This document shows, in pieces, positions 25,015-32,567 of a stretch of 32,567 nucleotides of DNA (position 1 is its first letter; each line of letters starts with the position of its first letter). The stretch covers positions 1-32,567 of IMG/VR virus record IMGVR_UViG_3300030098_003509; one strand, 5' to 3'. The stretch comes from a virus. The notes under the pieces were generated by a model. That model did not search any database and was not told the DNA's origin. It was given only the letters and a program-made list of their open reading frames with translations. A program made the translations under genes and the position numbers.

Positions 25015-26472
25015 TTATACTCCTTGGAATAAAACAAAGTTGTTAGCAGCTTGAGTTACTAAACATCTTTCTGATAGGAAGTTAACTTCCATAGCATCAA
25101 GATCTGAAGTAAATGCTCCACCTGCAGAACCTGTTAACCAAGACTTCATTCTTCTATCATCACTTTGTGAAGCTCTATATCTTACGTGTAAGAAAGGTCT
25201 TCTGATGTTAGTACCAAGAACTTGATCGTATACTGTAGTAGTACCAGCTGGTATTAATACACCTTCAATAGAAGCAGGACCAACCATACCACCACGCGTA
25301 GAAGCGTCGTTTAAGTATTTCCAGTCTGTTTTATAGAAGTCATATGAACCTCTTCTGAAACCGCTAAAACCTAAGTTTAAAGCCATTTCTTCTGAGTTTT
25401 CAAATAAACCATAAGCAGTACCACCTGCAGCACCTGAAGAAATGTTAGCTAACATATCATCAAATTCTAAAGCAGTTTCTCTATTCAAGAAAAGCATGTT
25501 TTCTTCAATAGCACCTTGAGTATCTAAGTTTCTAAGAACCTCGTCAAAATCTCCAATACCTGTAGCTGTAGAGAAACCAACTAATACATTACCTCTATCT
25601 TGGATAGCAGCAAATAAACCTTGAGAACCAATAGCTCCTGAAGCACCACCAGCAACTGCAGAACCTGCAGCAGTTAATTCTGATTCAACGCACATCATTT
25701 CTAAATAGTCTTCAAATCTAAGTCTAGTTTCAGATTCAGCTTTTAGATACCATAAATATCCTCCTGTTCCATCTTCTGTAGCAACTTCTACCCAACCAAT
25801 TTGAGCCATATCAGAACCATTAACAACATATTTGTTTCTGATAATGATAGGGTTATTTTGGAATTGAGTAAATGCAGGGTCAACACTAATGTATTGTCCA
25901 TTTGCAAGAGTTGAAGTAGCACCAGCTCCTGGTACAAAGTTAGGAGTAACTGATCCTTTTGCATATTCAGCACCGTAAACAAATACTTTTACATTACCTA
26001 CTAAACCAGCTCCTGCAATTGTAGCAGCAGTATAAGGTTCAACAGTAATAGTGTTAGCACCTGGGTCAGATACAGATACTAGCGCTTTTACTTCAGCGCC
26101 AAAGTCGTCCATAATTACTACAGTCGCTCTAGCAGAAATAACGTTGTTAATATCAGTAGCAGCAGTAGGGTTAACGTTAATTACGTTACCAGCTACAGTA
26201 CAACCATCATATGCAATGTGTAATCTATTTTGTTCAGACCAGATTACTTGGTCACTTGTCATAGGAAGTTCAGCACCAACCATTCTTAAGAATCCAGATA
26301 AAGTTCTGTTACCATATCTTTCAACTTCTTGTTCGTAGATTTCCGGTAAATACTGCTGTGCAAAATCCGCAAAGTTAGCAGCTCCAGCGTCTGTCCACTG
26401 TAAATAGTTAGACTGTAAAACCTCCTGTCTTTGTGATGGTACAATAGTACCAAATTGTGGGGTTAAAGCCAT
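25015..26472 (-). CDS. Major capsid protein, 485 aa
   Basis: The protein forms the icosahedral head, HK97-type fold by inference. It begins MALTPQFGTIVPSQRQEVLQ, then a helical segment (FADFAQQYLPEIYEQEVERY, about 35-54), consistent with the N-arm of phage capsid proteins. The middle contains alternating beta-rich segments (VNVNPTAATDINNVI, ITVEPYTAATIAG), and the C-terminal half has Gly/Ala-rich loops and helices, ending in SERCLVTQAANNFVLFQGV. Length fits the roughly 490-residue capsid proteins of crAss-like phages. It follows a scaffold-type gene and precedes the terminator, as expected for an abundant structural product. G+C and codon choice look higher than in nearby genes, which fits high expression. 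The call rests on context, length and composition more than a named motif. Confidence 0.78.
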   Translation of the reverse strand: MALTPQFGTIVPSQRQEVLQSNYLQWTDAGAANFADFAQQYLPEIYEQEVERYGNRTLSGFLRMVGAELPMTSDQVIWSEQNRLHIAYDGCTVAGNVINVNPTAATDINNVISARATVVIMDDFGAEVKALVSVSDPGANTITVEPYTAATIAGAGLVGNVKVFVYGAEYAKGSVTPNFVPGAGATSTLANGQYISVDPAFTQFQNNPIIIRNKYVVNGSDMAQIGWVEVATEDGTGGYLWYLKAESETRLRFEDYLEMMCVESELTAAGSAVAGGASGAIGSQGLFAAIQDRGNVLVGFSTATGIGDFDEVLRNLDTQGAIEENMLFLNRETALEFDDMLANISSGAAGGTAYGLFENSEEMALNLGFSGFRRGSYDFYKTDWKYLNDASTRGGMVGPASIEGVLIPAGTTTVYDQVLGTNIRRPFLHVRYRASQSDDRRMKSWLTGSAGGAFTSDLDAMEVNFLSERCLVTQAANNFVLFQGV

Positions 26473-26483
26473 TTTTATTAATT

Positions 26484-27683
26484 TTAATTGTTAAAACTTC
26501 TCTTTTTAATTCTAAGTTTTGACGAATCCGTACCACTGACAGCTTTGACTTTAAAACCTTTTACAAATACATCCCCACCGGCAACTTGCCTCGGCGTATC
26601 TATAGATGGATTTTTAGAGCCGTCCACAACTTGTTTAATACCATCAGCTTTACCTTGCTCATAAAAATGAGTAGCAAGTTGATCGGCATTCATAGCTGTG
26701 TACATAGCTTTATGATAACCAGCTGCATCAACCATATCTCCTTTATCATTTAAATAAGGATTTACAAAGTTGTTAATATTAGACTGCTTATCAGCAACAG
26801 CGTTAGGATTTTTAACAGTATATCTAAATTTTTGGTCACCTACTTTAAAATCAAAACCTTTGAAATCTTCAGAAAACAATTTTTTAGTGTTGTCTTTAAA
26901 TCTTTTATGCTGTTCTTCAACGACTTGTTGTTCGTCTTTATATCTATTGAAAAATTCTGTAGCCTTTTTTTGATCTTCATTAATTACATTACGAGACTTA
27001 ATAGAATCATAATATTTATTTTTTAAATCATCTAAATGATTACGAGCTTCTGCAATAGCTTCTTTTTTAGCAAGTTTCTTTTTTCTGATGTCTCGCTCTT
27101 CATCAACTTCCTCGTCATAACTAAAGCTATCTTCCAGCATGAAAGATACTTCATCGTCATTTAAATGAGGTTTAGTATTTTTATAGTATTCCTTTAATAA
27201 TACATTTTCATCTATATTAGTATAATCTCTATTTAATCTAACATAGTCTTCTAATGTTCCACCAGTTTGATTCATAAAATCAACTAGTTTGTTTAAGTTT
27301 TCAGGAACTTTTATTTCTTGTTCTACTTGTTTAACAGGTTGTTGCTCAACAGTTTCTTCAACACGCTCAATGGTTGGCTCTTCTGTCTCATCTGTATTGA
27401 TGATCCGTACTTCTTCTTCCACTTCTGGTAAATCTCCGGATGGTTTATCATCAGGTAATTTTTCTGTTTTAGACTCTTGAACGGCATCTTCTTTGGGTTT
27501 TTCTGTTAAATCCATTTTTACAACTTCAGGTATAACTTCACCTTGAGCTTCTGGTTTTGTTAAATCAACCTTAACTGGCTCATCGGTAGTTTTACTTAAG
27601 TCTTTAGTTTTTCTTTTAGGTTTAGACTTTATTTTAAAGTCACCTTCTTGTTTGACCTCTACGGCCGCTTTTTGTTCTGCCAT
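26484..27683 (-). CDS. Scaffold-like head assembly protein, 399 aa
   Basis: The first 130 residues are disordered and highly acidic with Lys/Glu/Pro runs (for example TEEPTIERVEETVEQQPVKQ). A helical section follows: MNQTGGTLEDYVRLNRDYTN (about 135-155), then DVSFML-like acidic segments with YDEEVDEERDIRKKKLAKKE, and a coiled coil with ATEFFNRYKDEQQ. The C-terminal 130 residues are mixed and basic at the very end (KLRIKKRSFNN). The TGGTLEDYVRLN...LL.EYY motif is one I recall from scaffold proteins of marine and crAss-like phages. The position between portal and capsid genes is the classic one for a scaffold. No protease active site is seen, so it does not appear to be a fused protease-scaffold. 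Confidence 0.68.
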   Translation of the reverse strand: MAEQKAAVEVKQEGDFKIKSKPKRKTKDLSKTTDEPVKVDLTKPEAQGEVIPEVVKMDLTEKPKEDAVQESKTEKLPDDKPSGDLPEVEEEVRIINTDETEEPTIERVEETVEQQPVKQVEQEIKVPENLNKLVDFMNQTGGTLEDYVRLNRDYTNIDENVLLKEYYKNTKPHLNDDEVSFMLEDSFSYDEEVDEERDIRKKKLAKKEAIAEARNHLDDLKNKYYDSIKSRNVINEDQKKATEFFNRYKDEQQVVEEQHKRFKDNTKKLFSEDFKGFDFKVGDQKFRYTVKNPNAVADKQSNINNFVNPYLNDKGDMVDAAGYHKAMYTAMNADQLATHFYEQGKADGIKQVVDGSKNPSIDTPRQVAGGDVFVKGFKVKAVSGTDSSKLRIKKRSFNN

Positions 27684-27700
27684 AATAAAATATTATAAAA

Positions 27701-30094
27701 TTAATTAATATCCGCGGTACCACTATACATACCAGGACTTTCTTGTTCAAAATTTACAGGTAAACCGTTAGAATTTCTTTGTTCAATCATTCTACTTTGT
27801 TGTGTACCTTCCATTTTAGTTCTTTTATCTTTTCTATCTTCAATAAAAGATTCTTTTTCTTTCATAGCTTCAACTCTTAATTTTTCAATTTCCATGTTTA
27901 ATTCATGCTGCATTTGCATTTTTTGCATATCTAATTGAGCTTGAGTTTGAAGTCTTTGTATTTCCATTTGATTTTTAGCTTGCTCATATTGCACGTTTGA
28001 TGCGGTTAAAGCTTGCTGTTTTTGCATCTCAGCTTGAGCTTGCCTTTCACTAGCTTCTGCATTTGCATTTGCTTGTGCTTTTATATTAGCTTGCTGAGCT
28101 TCTTGCATTTGTTTTTGCTTCTGCTTTCTTTTTTGCTTAAGCATTTGATTAGCAAGTTTTAAATTTTTAACTTGTCTAATATCAATTGCATCTTCTAAAT
28201 CTATTCCACCCTGCTGTAGAGACATTTGTATGTTTTGCTCTAGCATAGCTTTTTCTTCTTCTTCTGGTTCTAATTCTAAGAATATACCAAAATCATGTAA
28301 AGAAAGATTTTGTATTTCACTTAATGTACCCACATTATAAGTAGAAATAGAATTTTTTAAAGAGTTTAAAGTTAAAGGATCTTTTAATGAATCAGCTATT
28401 TTAAGAGAAATATTTTCACATGTTCTCAGTGTTAACCATAAACTTGCAGTTAAAATATGTCTAGTAGCTGTGTTAGAAGCATTGGCAGCCATTTTTTGTA
28501 AACCTACTAATGTATCTTTTTCAGGCAAACTACCATCTCTTGCTTCATTTAATCCGGTCACATCTCTTATTAGTTGTAAATAATATTGATATGTCTGTAT
28601 TAAACTTTGTATTTTAGCTCCACCACTAGACGTTTGAAGTTCTTGAATAGGTACTTTACCAGGATTCATATCACCTTCTTGAGTTAATGATCTACCAACT
28701 ATACTACCAGTTTGAAAATACATGTTTAATGCTTCTGCTGGATTATAATTAGTTCCATTACCTAAATCTACTTCTGCAAGTCCGTCCATATCTAGGAACA
28801 CGCCATCTGGAACCATTCTAGCAATAACCTGTTGTAGTTTTAAATGTGTTATTTGGATCATGTCTGCAAATCCAGTAACTCTGCTAACTAAACTTTCAAT
28901 ACGACCCTTGTACATGCGAGGCGCACAAATAGTATAACTCATTTCTACTTTAGTTGTATCAGAAAAAGGTCTTGTCATATTTTCTGATAACTTCCATTCT
29001 ATAAGTTGATTATTACCTATGATTTTAGCACCTTGATATAATACTTCTATTTTTCTAGAAACTGTTTCAAAGTTTTCATTTTCTGGTGGATTAAATTGAT
29101 CATCTTTTACTAATGCTTTTTGTAAACCTTGATCAGTTTGTTTTATTTTAAAAACTTGAGTATTATAAGTTTTATATTCAAAAAATAATACCTGCACTGT
29201 ATTAGGATCATAGGTCTGCCAACCATACATAGTTTGAGAACTATAACCTTGAGTTTCTTGTATTTTAGTTAATTCTGCTTCTGATAAACCAGGAAATCTT
29301 TTTGCAACCTCTGGTATAGTCATTGCTTTAACTTCACCTACATAATATATATCTTCAAAATTTGGATCTTCTGTGTAAGAATATATTAAATAAGCTGGAT
29401 CGACATAATCTACTGTTACTCCATTAGCTTTATTCCAGCTAGTTTTTACAGCGCCTATACCTAATGTAACTAAGTCTTGATTAAATCTTCTTTTAATATT
29501 TTCAAATCTATTCTTGCTAAGTTCATTATTTATAACTTCTTCTTCAGCAATTTCAATTGATTGTTTGTAAGAAAGCTGCATGTGTAAATCTAATTCTTCC
29601 TTAGATTCAGGCAGTTTTGCTTTATCAGTTTGATACTCATCTAGACCTAAAGTATCTTGCAAACCATCAAGATAAGGTTTAGCTGCCATATCTTGCATTA
29701 TAGCTGTAGCATAATCAGTTCGCTTTTTTAACGCTACTGGATCTTGAGCAAACGCTTTTATTTCATAATCTTTATTAGATAAACCATTAACAACAATATC
29801 TACAAATTTAGCTATAATAGGTACAGGTTTCCAGTCTAAATTAAGATATGATAAATCACCATTTATAGATAATTCATCTTTATATTTTTGAACTGGTTGT
29901 TCGCCTTTAGCATATAATCTTCTTTGATGAAATAAGTTATAAGATAACGCGAAACGTGTACCATTACCTCCTTGTCTCCACCATTCTGTTTCAATAGCTT
30001 GAGCAACTTGCCTACCGTATTCGGGAGTAGCTTTTTCGGCATCAGGCACTGTCTGACTAGGAAAAGTACTAGAGTAGTTTGTTGTAATATTCAT
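27701..30094 (-). CDS. Portal protein, 797 aa
   Basis: The protein forms the DNA gateway at one capsid vertex. Features seen: ATPEYGRQVAQAIETEWWRQ near the N-terminus, DWKPVPIIAKFVDIVVNGL (about 92-110), a central section with NRFENIKRRFNQDLVTLGIG and a VDYVDPAYLIYSYTEDPNFE stretch, and a long helical section around QTYQYYLQLIRDVTGLNEAR (about 507-526), which matches the long crown/stem helix region of phage portals (DVTGLNEARDG being typical). The last 140 residues are an extended, Gln/Met/Ala/Lys-rich helix (for example KQKRKQKQKQMQEAQQ), probably a coiled-coil barrel extension into the capsid. The gene follows the large terminase directly. Length fits portals of crAss-like phages. Strong assignment. 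Confidence 0.85.
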   Translation of the reverse strand: MNITTNYSSTFPSQTVPDAEKATPEYGRQVAQAIETEWWRQGGNGTRFALSYNLFHQRRLYAKGEQPVQKYKDELSINGDLSYLNLDWKPVPIIAKFVDIVVNGLSNKDYEIKAFAQDPVALKKRTDYATAIMQDMAAKPYLDGLQDTLGLDEYQTDKAKLPESKEELDLHMQLSYKQSIEIAEEEVINNELSKNRFENIKRRFNQDLVTLGIGAVKTSWNKANGVTVDYVDPAYLIYSYTEDPNFEDIYYVGEVKAMTIPEVAKRFPGLSEAELTKIQETQGYSSQTMYGWQTYDPNTVQVLFFEYKTYNTQVFKIKQTDQGLQKALVKDDQFNPPENENFETVSRKIEVLYQGAKIIGNNQLIEWKLSENMTRPFSDTTKVEMSYTICAPRMYKGRIESLVSRVTGFADMIQITHLKLQQVIARMVPDGVFLDMDGLAEVDLGNGTNYNPAEALNMYFQTGSIVGRSLTQEGDMNPGKVPIQELQTSSGGAKIQSLIQTYQYYLQLIRDVTGLNEARDGSLPEKDTLVGLQKMAANASNTATRHILTASLWLTLRTCENISLKIADSLKDPLTLNSLKNSISTYNVGTLSEIQNLSLHDFGIFLELEPEEEEKAMLEQNIQMSLQQGGIDLEDAIDIRQVKNLKLANQMLKQKRKQKQKQMQEAQQANIKAQANANAEASERQAQAEMQKQQALTASNVQYEQAKNQMEIQRLQTQAQLDMQKMQMQHELNMEIEKLRVEAMKEKESFIEDRKDKRTKMEGTQQSRMIEQRNSNGLPVNFEQESPGMYSGTADIN

Positions 30095-32305
30095 TTATTT
30101 AATTATTTTTGAAACTAAACCGCTGTTGTTGTATTTCTTTATACCTAATTCTATAGGCTCTCTTTTTCTTCTACTTACTGGTGCATATCTATTCTTATTA
30201 CAAGCCATTAAAGCTAAACCAGAACTAATTGATGCATCGTGAGTAGTTCTATTATTTATATCAAACCTAGCCCAATCTTCTAGTGTTCTTTGAAAATATA
30301 CATCTCCATAAGAATCACCATTAAATCCAACCATAGTTTCTATATAAGATTCTATAGCTGCAGCGTGAGCTTGTTTTATGTCTTCACTTGAATTAGGTAT
30401 ACCACCTATTTCTTTTTCTGTAACTGATAATTTATTCCAAATTTTATCAGGTCTATTCATTGCAAAACCTCTATATCCTCTTCGTTTAAAATGATATAAA
30501 AGTCTTGGTTTGTTATTTTCTACTAGTATTGGCATTCCATAAAACACACAAGCCATTAAAACATCTTCAAAAAATATTTCAGCGGTTTGAGGTCTAGCTA
30601 TGTATTCTAAGAAAAAATGATTAGCAGGAGCATTTTCCATGCTAAATTTAGTTAAACCATGCAAAGAACCATTAGAGCCTCTTTTATCTACTGTTCCAGA
30701 TATATCGTATGGATCACATCCAAAAGCACCCATGTGATCATTACCTGGGTATTTAACACCATTTTTTTCAATATATCTATTTTGTATTATATTATCAGGA
30801 ATCCATGTAATAAAAAACCTTCCTTGATTACTTGGATAAAATATAACCCTACTATCTTTAATCCCACTTTCCCATTGAAAATTACCTTGTGTTATTAATT
30901 TTTTACTACTTATATCTTCATTGTAATCAATTTGTTGATAAATTTTCGTTAAATTAAATAAAGAAGACTTAGATTCGTCTCTAAAAGCATGTTTTGTAGT
31001 TCTTGGAAATTGTCTATAAAATTCATTTAAAGCATCAGCATCTTCCTTTAAACCATCAACTTCATTTTGCCAATAATCAATTACACCTAAATATATATCT
31101 TCTCCTTGCGGTCCTTGAACGGCTTGTTTTGGAGTGTCGAATACAGGTATGCCATAAGAATCAATGTATCCTTCGTAGTTCCATTCCATAGGTATGAACA
31201 AACTATATAATCCCGAGCGAGTCTGTCCATTGGCGTTTCTTTGTGTAACATCTGAGTCATCGTATAATTTTTTAAAATTTCTACCACCTTTATCTAAAGC
31301 GTTTGATGTTGAACCCATCATACATTTTCCAACAATTCTACTACCTAATCGCAATGTTGTTTTTGTTACTCGCCAGTTGTTAAGAATATTATTTGGCTTT
31401 TCCCATTTACCAGATTCGTCGTGTACTAATAGTTTTAATTTTTCACCATCATAACTATTATCTCCTGTATTTTTCCAATCAATAGTTGTATCTAGACCTT
31501 GAAGCTCAGTAGTAGCTTCATTAGCAGTTAGTTTTCGTCTAGTTAATTTTGTAGCAGGAACCCTATATGCTAATTCAGTTTTTGGTCTATCCATACCATC
31601 TTGAATAGGTTTAAAGAAAAAAGGATAGTTAACTGATATAGGCACTACTTTATCGGTAAACATAGTTTTAGCATCTGGTCCTGATTTAGATAATATACCG
31701 TACCTTGAATCAGAGTTTAATGTAGCTAAATTAACAGTTTCACCTGATGCCATAAATGAAAAACCAGAACGTCTATTTTTTAAATAACACATGCCGTAAG
31801 ATCTAGGATCTGCCTTGCAAGCTTCCCAAAATATAAAAAATAATCTATTTGCTTCTCTAAAATCAGGTTTACCCACATCAATTTTACTCCATTGTAAATA
31901 CATATAATGACCGCCAGTTAAATATGTTGACTTACCTTTGTTATAAAACCAAAAACCTTTTTCTCTACGATTAAATTCTTCATCTATATAATCATACCAT
32001 GTTTCTTTGAAATCTAAAGGATATTCCTCCCAGTCAAATATAGTTTTTATTCGCCTTAGTTCTTTAGGTAACGGCGTGTATTCCCATTTATCTTCTGAAA
32101 ATTTATGAGTATTTTTTTCTAATGGTAAAGCTATTTTTAAGTTTTGTATTTCGTATATTTCACCTATTTCACCTGTTTTACTTATAACAATTATATCATG
32201 CTCTTTGTTATAACCATACTTCCACTTTTTATATCTATTTTGTTGTTTAAGTATTTTAGGCTTTATATGATTTTTTAATACTTTGTATAATTCTTGCTTA
32301 TACAT
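30095..32305 (-). CDS. terL: Terminase large subunit, 736 aa
   Basis: The ATPase and nuclease that packages phage DNA through the portal. The N-terminal ATPase carries a Walker A-type segment KNRRSGFSF (176-184), in which the usual Gly-Lys-Thr is replaced, as in some large terminases with R-R-x-G-F-S. The Walker B is LLVHDESGKWE with D296 and E297. The C-terminal nuclease domain shows acidic residues of the RNase H-like site: D531 in GCDPYDISG, probably the Glu in LVENNKPR, and D690 in THDASISSGLAL. The upstream gene overlaps its start by TAATG, and the portal gene follows one base after its stop. Length is near that of crAss-like large terminases. Function is confident; exact catalytic assignment of the middle acid is tentative. 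Confidence 0.88.
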   Translation of the reverse strand: MYKQELYKVLKNHIKPKILKQQNRYKKWKYGYNKEHDIIVISKTGEIGEIYEIQNLKIALPLEKNTHKFSEDKWEYTPLPKELRRIKTIFDWEEYPLDFKETWYDYIDEEFNRREKGFWFYNKGKSTYLTGGHYMYLQWSKIDVGKPDFREANRLFFIFWEACKADPRSYGMCYLKNRRSGFSFMASGETVNLATLNSDSRYGILSKSGPDAKTMFTDKVVPISVNYPFFFKPIQDGMDRPKTELAYRVPATKLTRRKLTANEATTELQGLDTTIDWKNTGDNSYDGEKLKLLVHDESGKWEKPNNILNNWRVTKTTLRLGSRIVGKCMMGSTSNALDKGGRNFKKLYDDSDVTQRNANGQTRSGLYSLFIPMEWNYEGYIDSYGIPVFDTPKQAVQGPQGEDIYLGVIDYWQNEVDGLKEDADALNEFYRQFPRTTKHAFRDESKSSLFNLTKIYQQIDYNEDISSKKLITQGNFQWESGIKDSRVIFYPSNQGRFFITWIPDNIIQNRYIEKNGVKYPGNDHMGAFGCDPYDISGTVDKRGSNGSLHGLTKFSMENAPANHFFLEYIARPQTAEIFFEDVLMACVFYGMPILVENNKPRLLYHFKRRGYRGFAMNRPDKIWNKLSVTEKEIGGIPNSSEDIKQAHAAAIESYIETMVGFNGDSYGDVYFQRTLEDWARFDINNRTTHDASISSGLALMACNKNRYAPVSRRKREPIELGIKKYNNSGLVSKIIK

Positions 32306-32567
32306 TATTTAGACCTCCCTTCTGCAAAACCTTTAAATTCTTTTGGTTTTTTAGTTTCTTGTTCTACTTTACCTTCTATAATATTTTCTTCTTCATTGAT
32401 TTTTGAAAGTATTTCAAAAGCATCAAATATAGCTAATTTTTTTGTAGCAGCTGCATTTTTTAACCTATCAGCTGAAATATCTGGACCAAAGTCTATAATA
32501 GGTTCTTTTGCAACTTTTATTAACTCATCAACAGCTATGCGCCCAGCTTGGATTATATTCCTTTTGA
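32305..32567 (-). CDS. Partial protein upstream of terL, C-terminal 86 residues; possible small terminase subunit
   Basis: An open frame enters from the window edge and stops at a TAA that overlaps the large terminase start (TAATG). The visible part begins with helical sequence (NIIQAGRIAVDELIKVAKEP), continues with SADRLKNAAATKKLAIFDAF and ends in a charged tail with EFKGFAEGRSK. It is Lys/Ala/Glu-rich and soluble. Small terminase subunits usually lie just upstream of the large subunit and have helical oligomerisation and basic tail regions, so that is the leading possibility. The DNA-binding N-terminus, which would settle it, is outside the window. Confidence 0.6.
   Translation of the reverse strand, partial: KRNIIQAGRIAVDELIKVAKEPIIDFGPDISADRLKNAAATKKLAIFDAFEILSKINEEENIIEGKVEQETKKPKEFKGFAEGRSK

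Noticed and set aside
25788-25982. Second minus-strand frame within the capsid gene
   Set aside because: It is an out-of-frame shadow rich in Leu and Met, and an overlapping gene inside a capsid gene is not supported by any signal.
30095-32305. Large terminase as non-functional because of the atypical Walker A
   Set aside because: Walker B and the nuclease acids are intact, and R-R-x-G-F-S variants are, as I recall, found in functional terminases of related phages.

Overview
This is a very AT-rich, gene-dense bacteriophage segment. Every gene I can support lies on the minus strand, so transcription runs from position 32567 towards 1. Adjacent genes overlap or sit a few bases apart, and nothing longer than about 65 bases is non-coding. 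The start and stop overlap TAATG recurs at 320, 718, 1408, 3680, 32305 and probably 177. Three things suggest a marine flavobacterial (Bacteroidota) host: start codons preceded by A/T-only sequence with no Shine-Dalgarno match, several signal peptides that end in the flavobacterial style (FSQ, QAQ, NAQ), and a Bacteroidota-type lipoprotein. The head and tail genes carry motifs I recall from crAss-like podoviruses and related marine phages. The assignment rests on recalled family motifs, not on a database search.

Layout in order of transcription. (1) Packaging and head: the C-terminal end of a gene that may be the small terminase (32567-32305), large terminase, portal, scaffold-like protein and major capsid protein (to 25015). 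A strong UUCG-loop hairpin terminator follows the capsid gene. (2) One unassigned gene (24950-24135), followed by a second UUCG-loop hairpin. (3) Neck and tail: two ring or connector-type proteins, then a tail stabilization-type protein that appears divided over two genes of 1582 and 492 residues. The first gene ends in an Ig-like, Cys-rich region that could contact the host. (4) Ejection or cargo set: a 277-residue glycine/alanine-rich protein, a 464-residue protein and a giant 3235-residue multidomain protein with a zinc-protease motif (HELLH), a HAD phosphatase domain and five recurring K-A/E-N-K-A motifs at apparent module boundaries.

(5) The last 3.9 kb is an accessory block. It encodes a small secreted basic protein, a signal-peptide-bearing protein with outer-membrane-barrel character, three tandem small proteins that share one N-terminal peptide, a basic protein with a C-terminal RVSF...KWGF domain, a lipoprotein overlapping a one-helix coiled-coil membrane protein (a possible spanin pair), a secreted thioredoxin-fold protein without its active-site cysteines, and two small genes at the edge. 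Five of these products are predicted to enter the host envelope. The most unusual features are this envelope block, the shared N-terminal peptide family, and the repeated linker motif in the giant protein.

I saw no tRNA, CRISPR array, integrase, insertion sequence or attachment site. No replication or lysis enzyme is visible.
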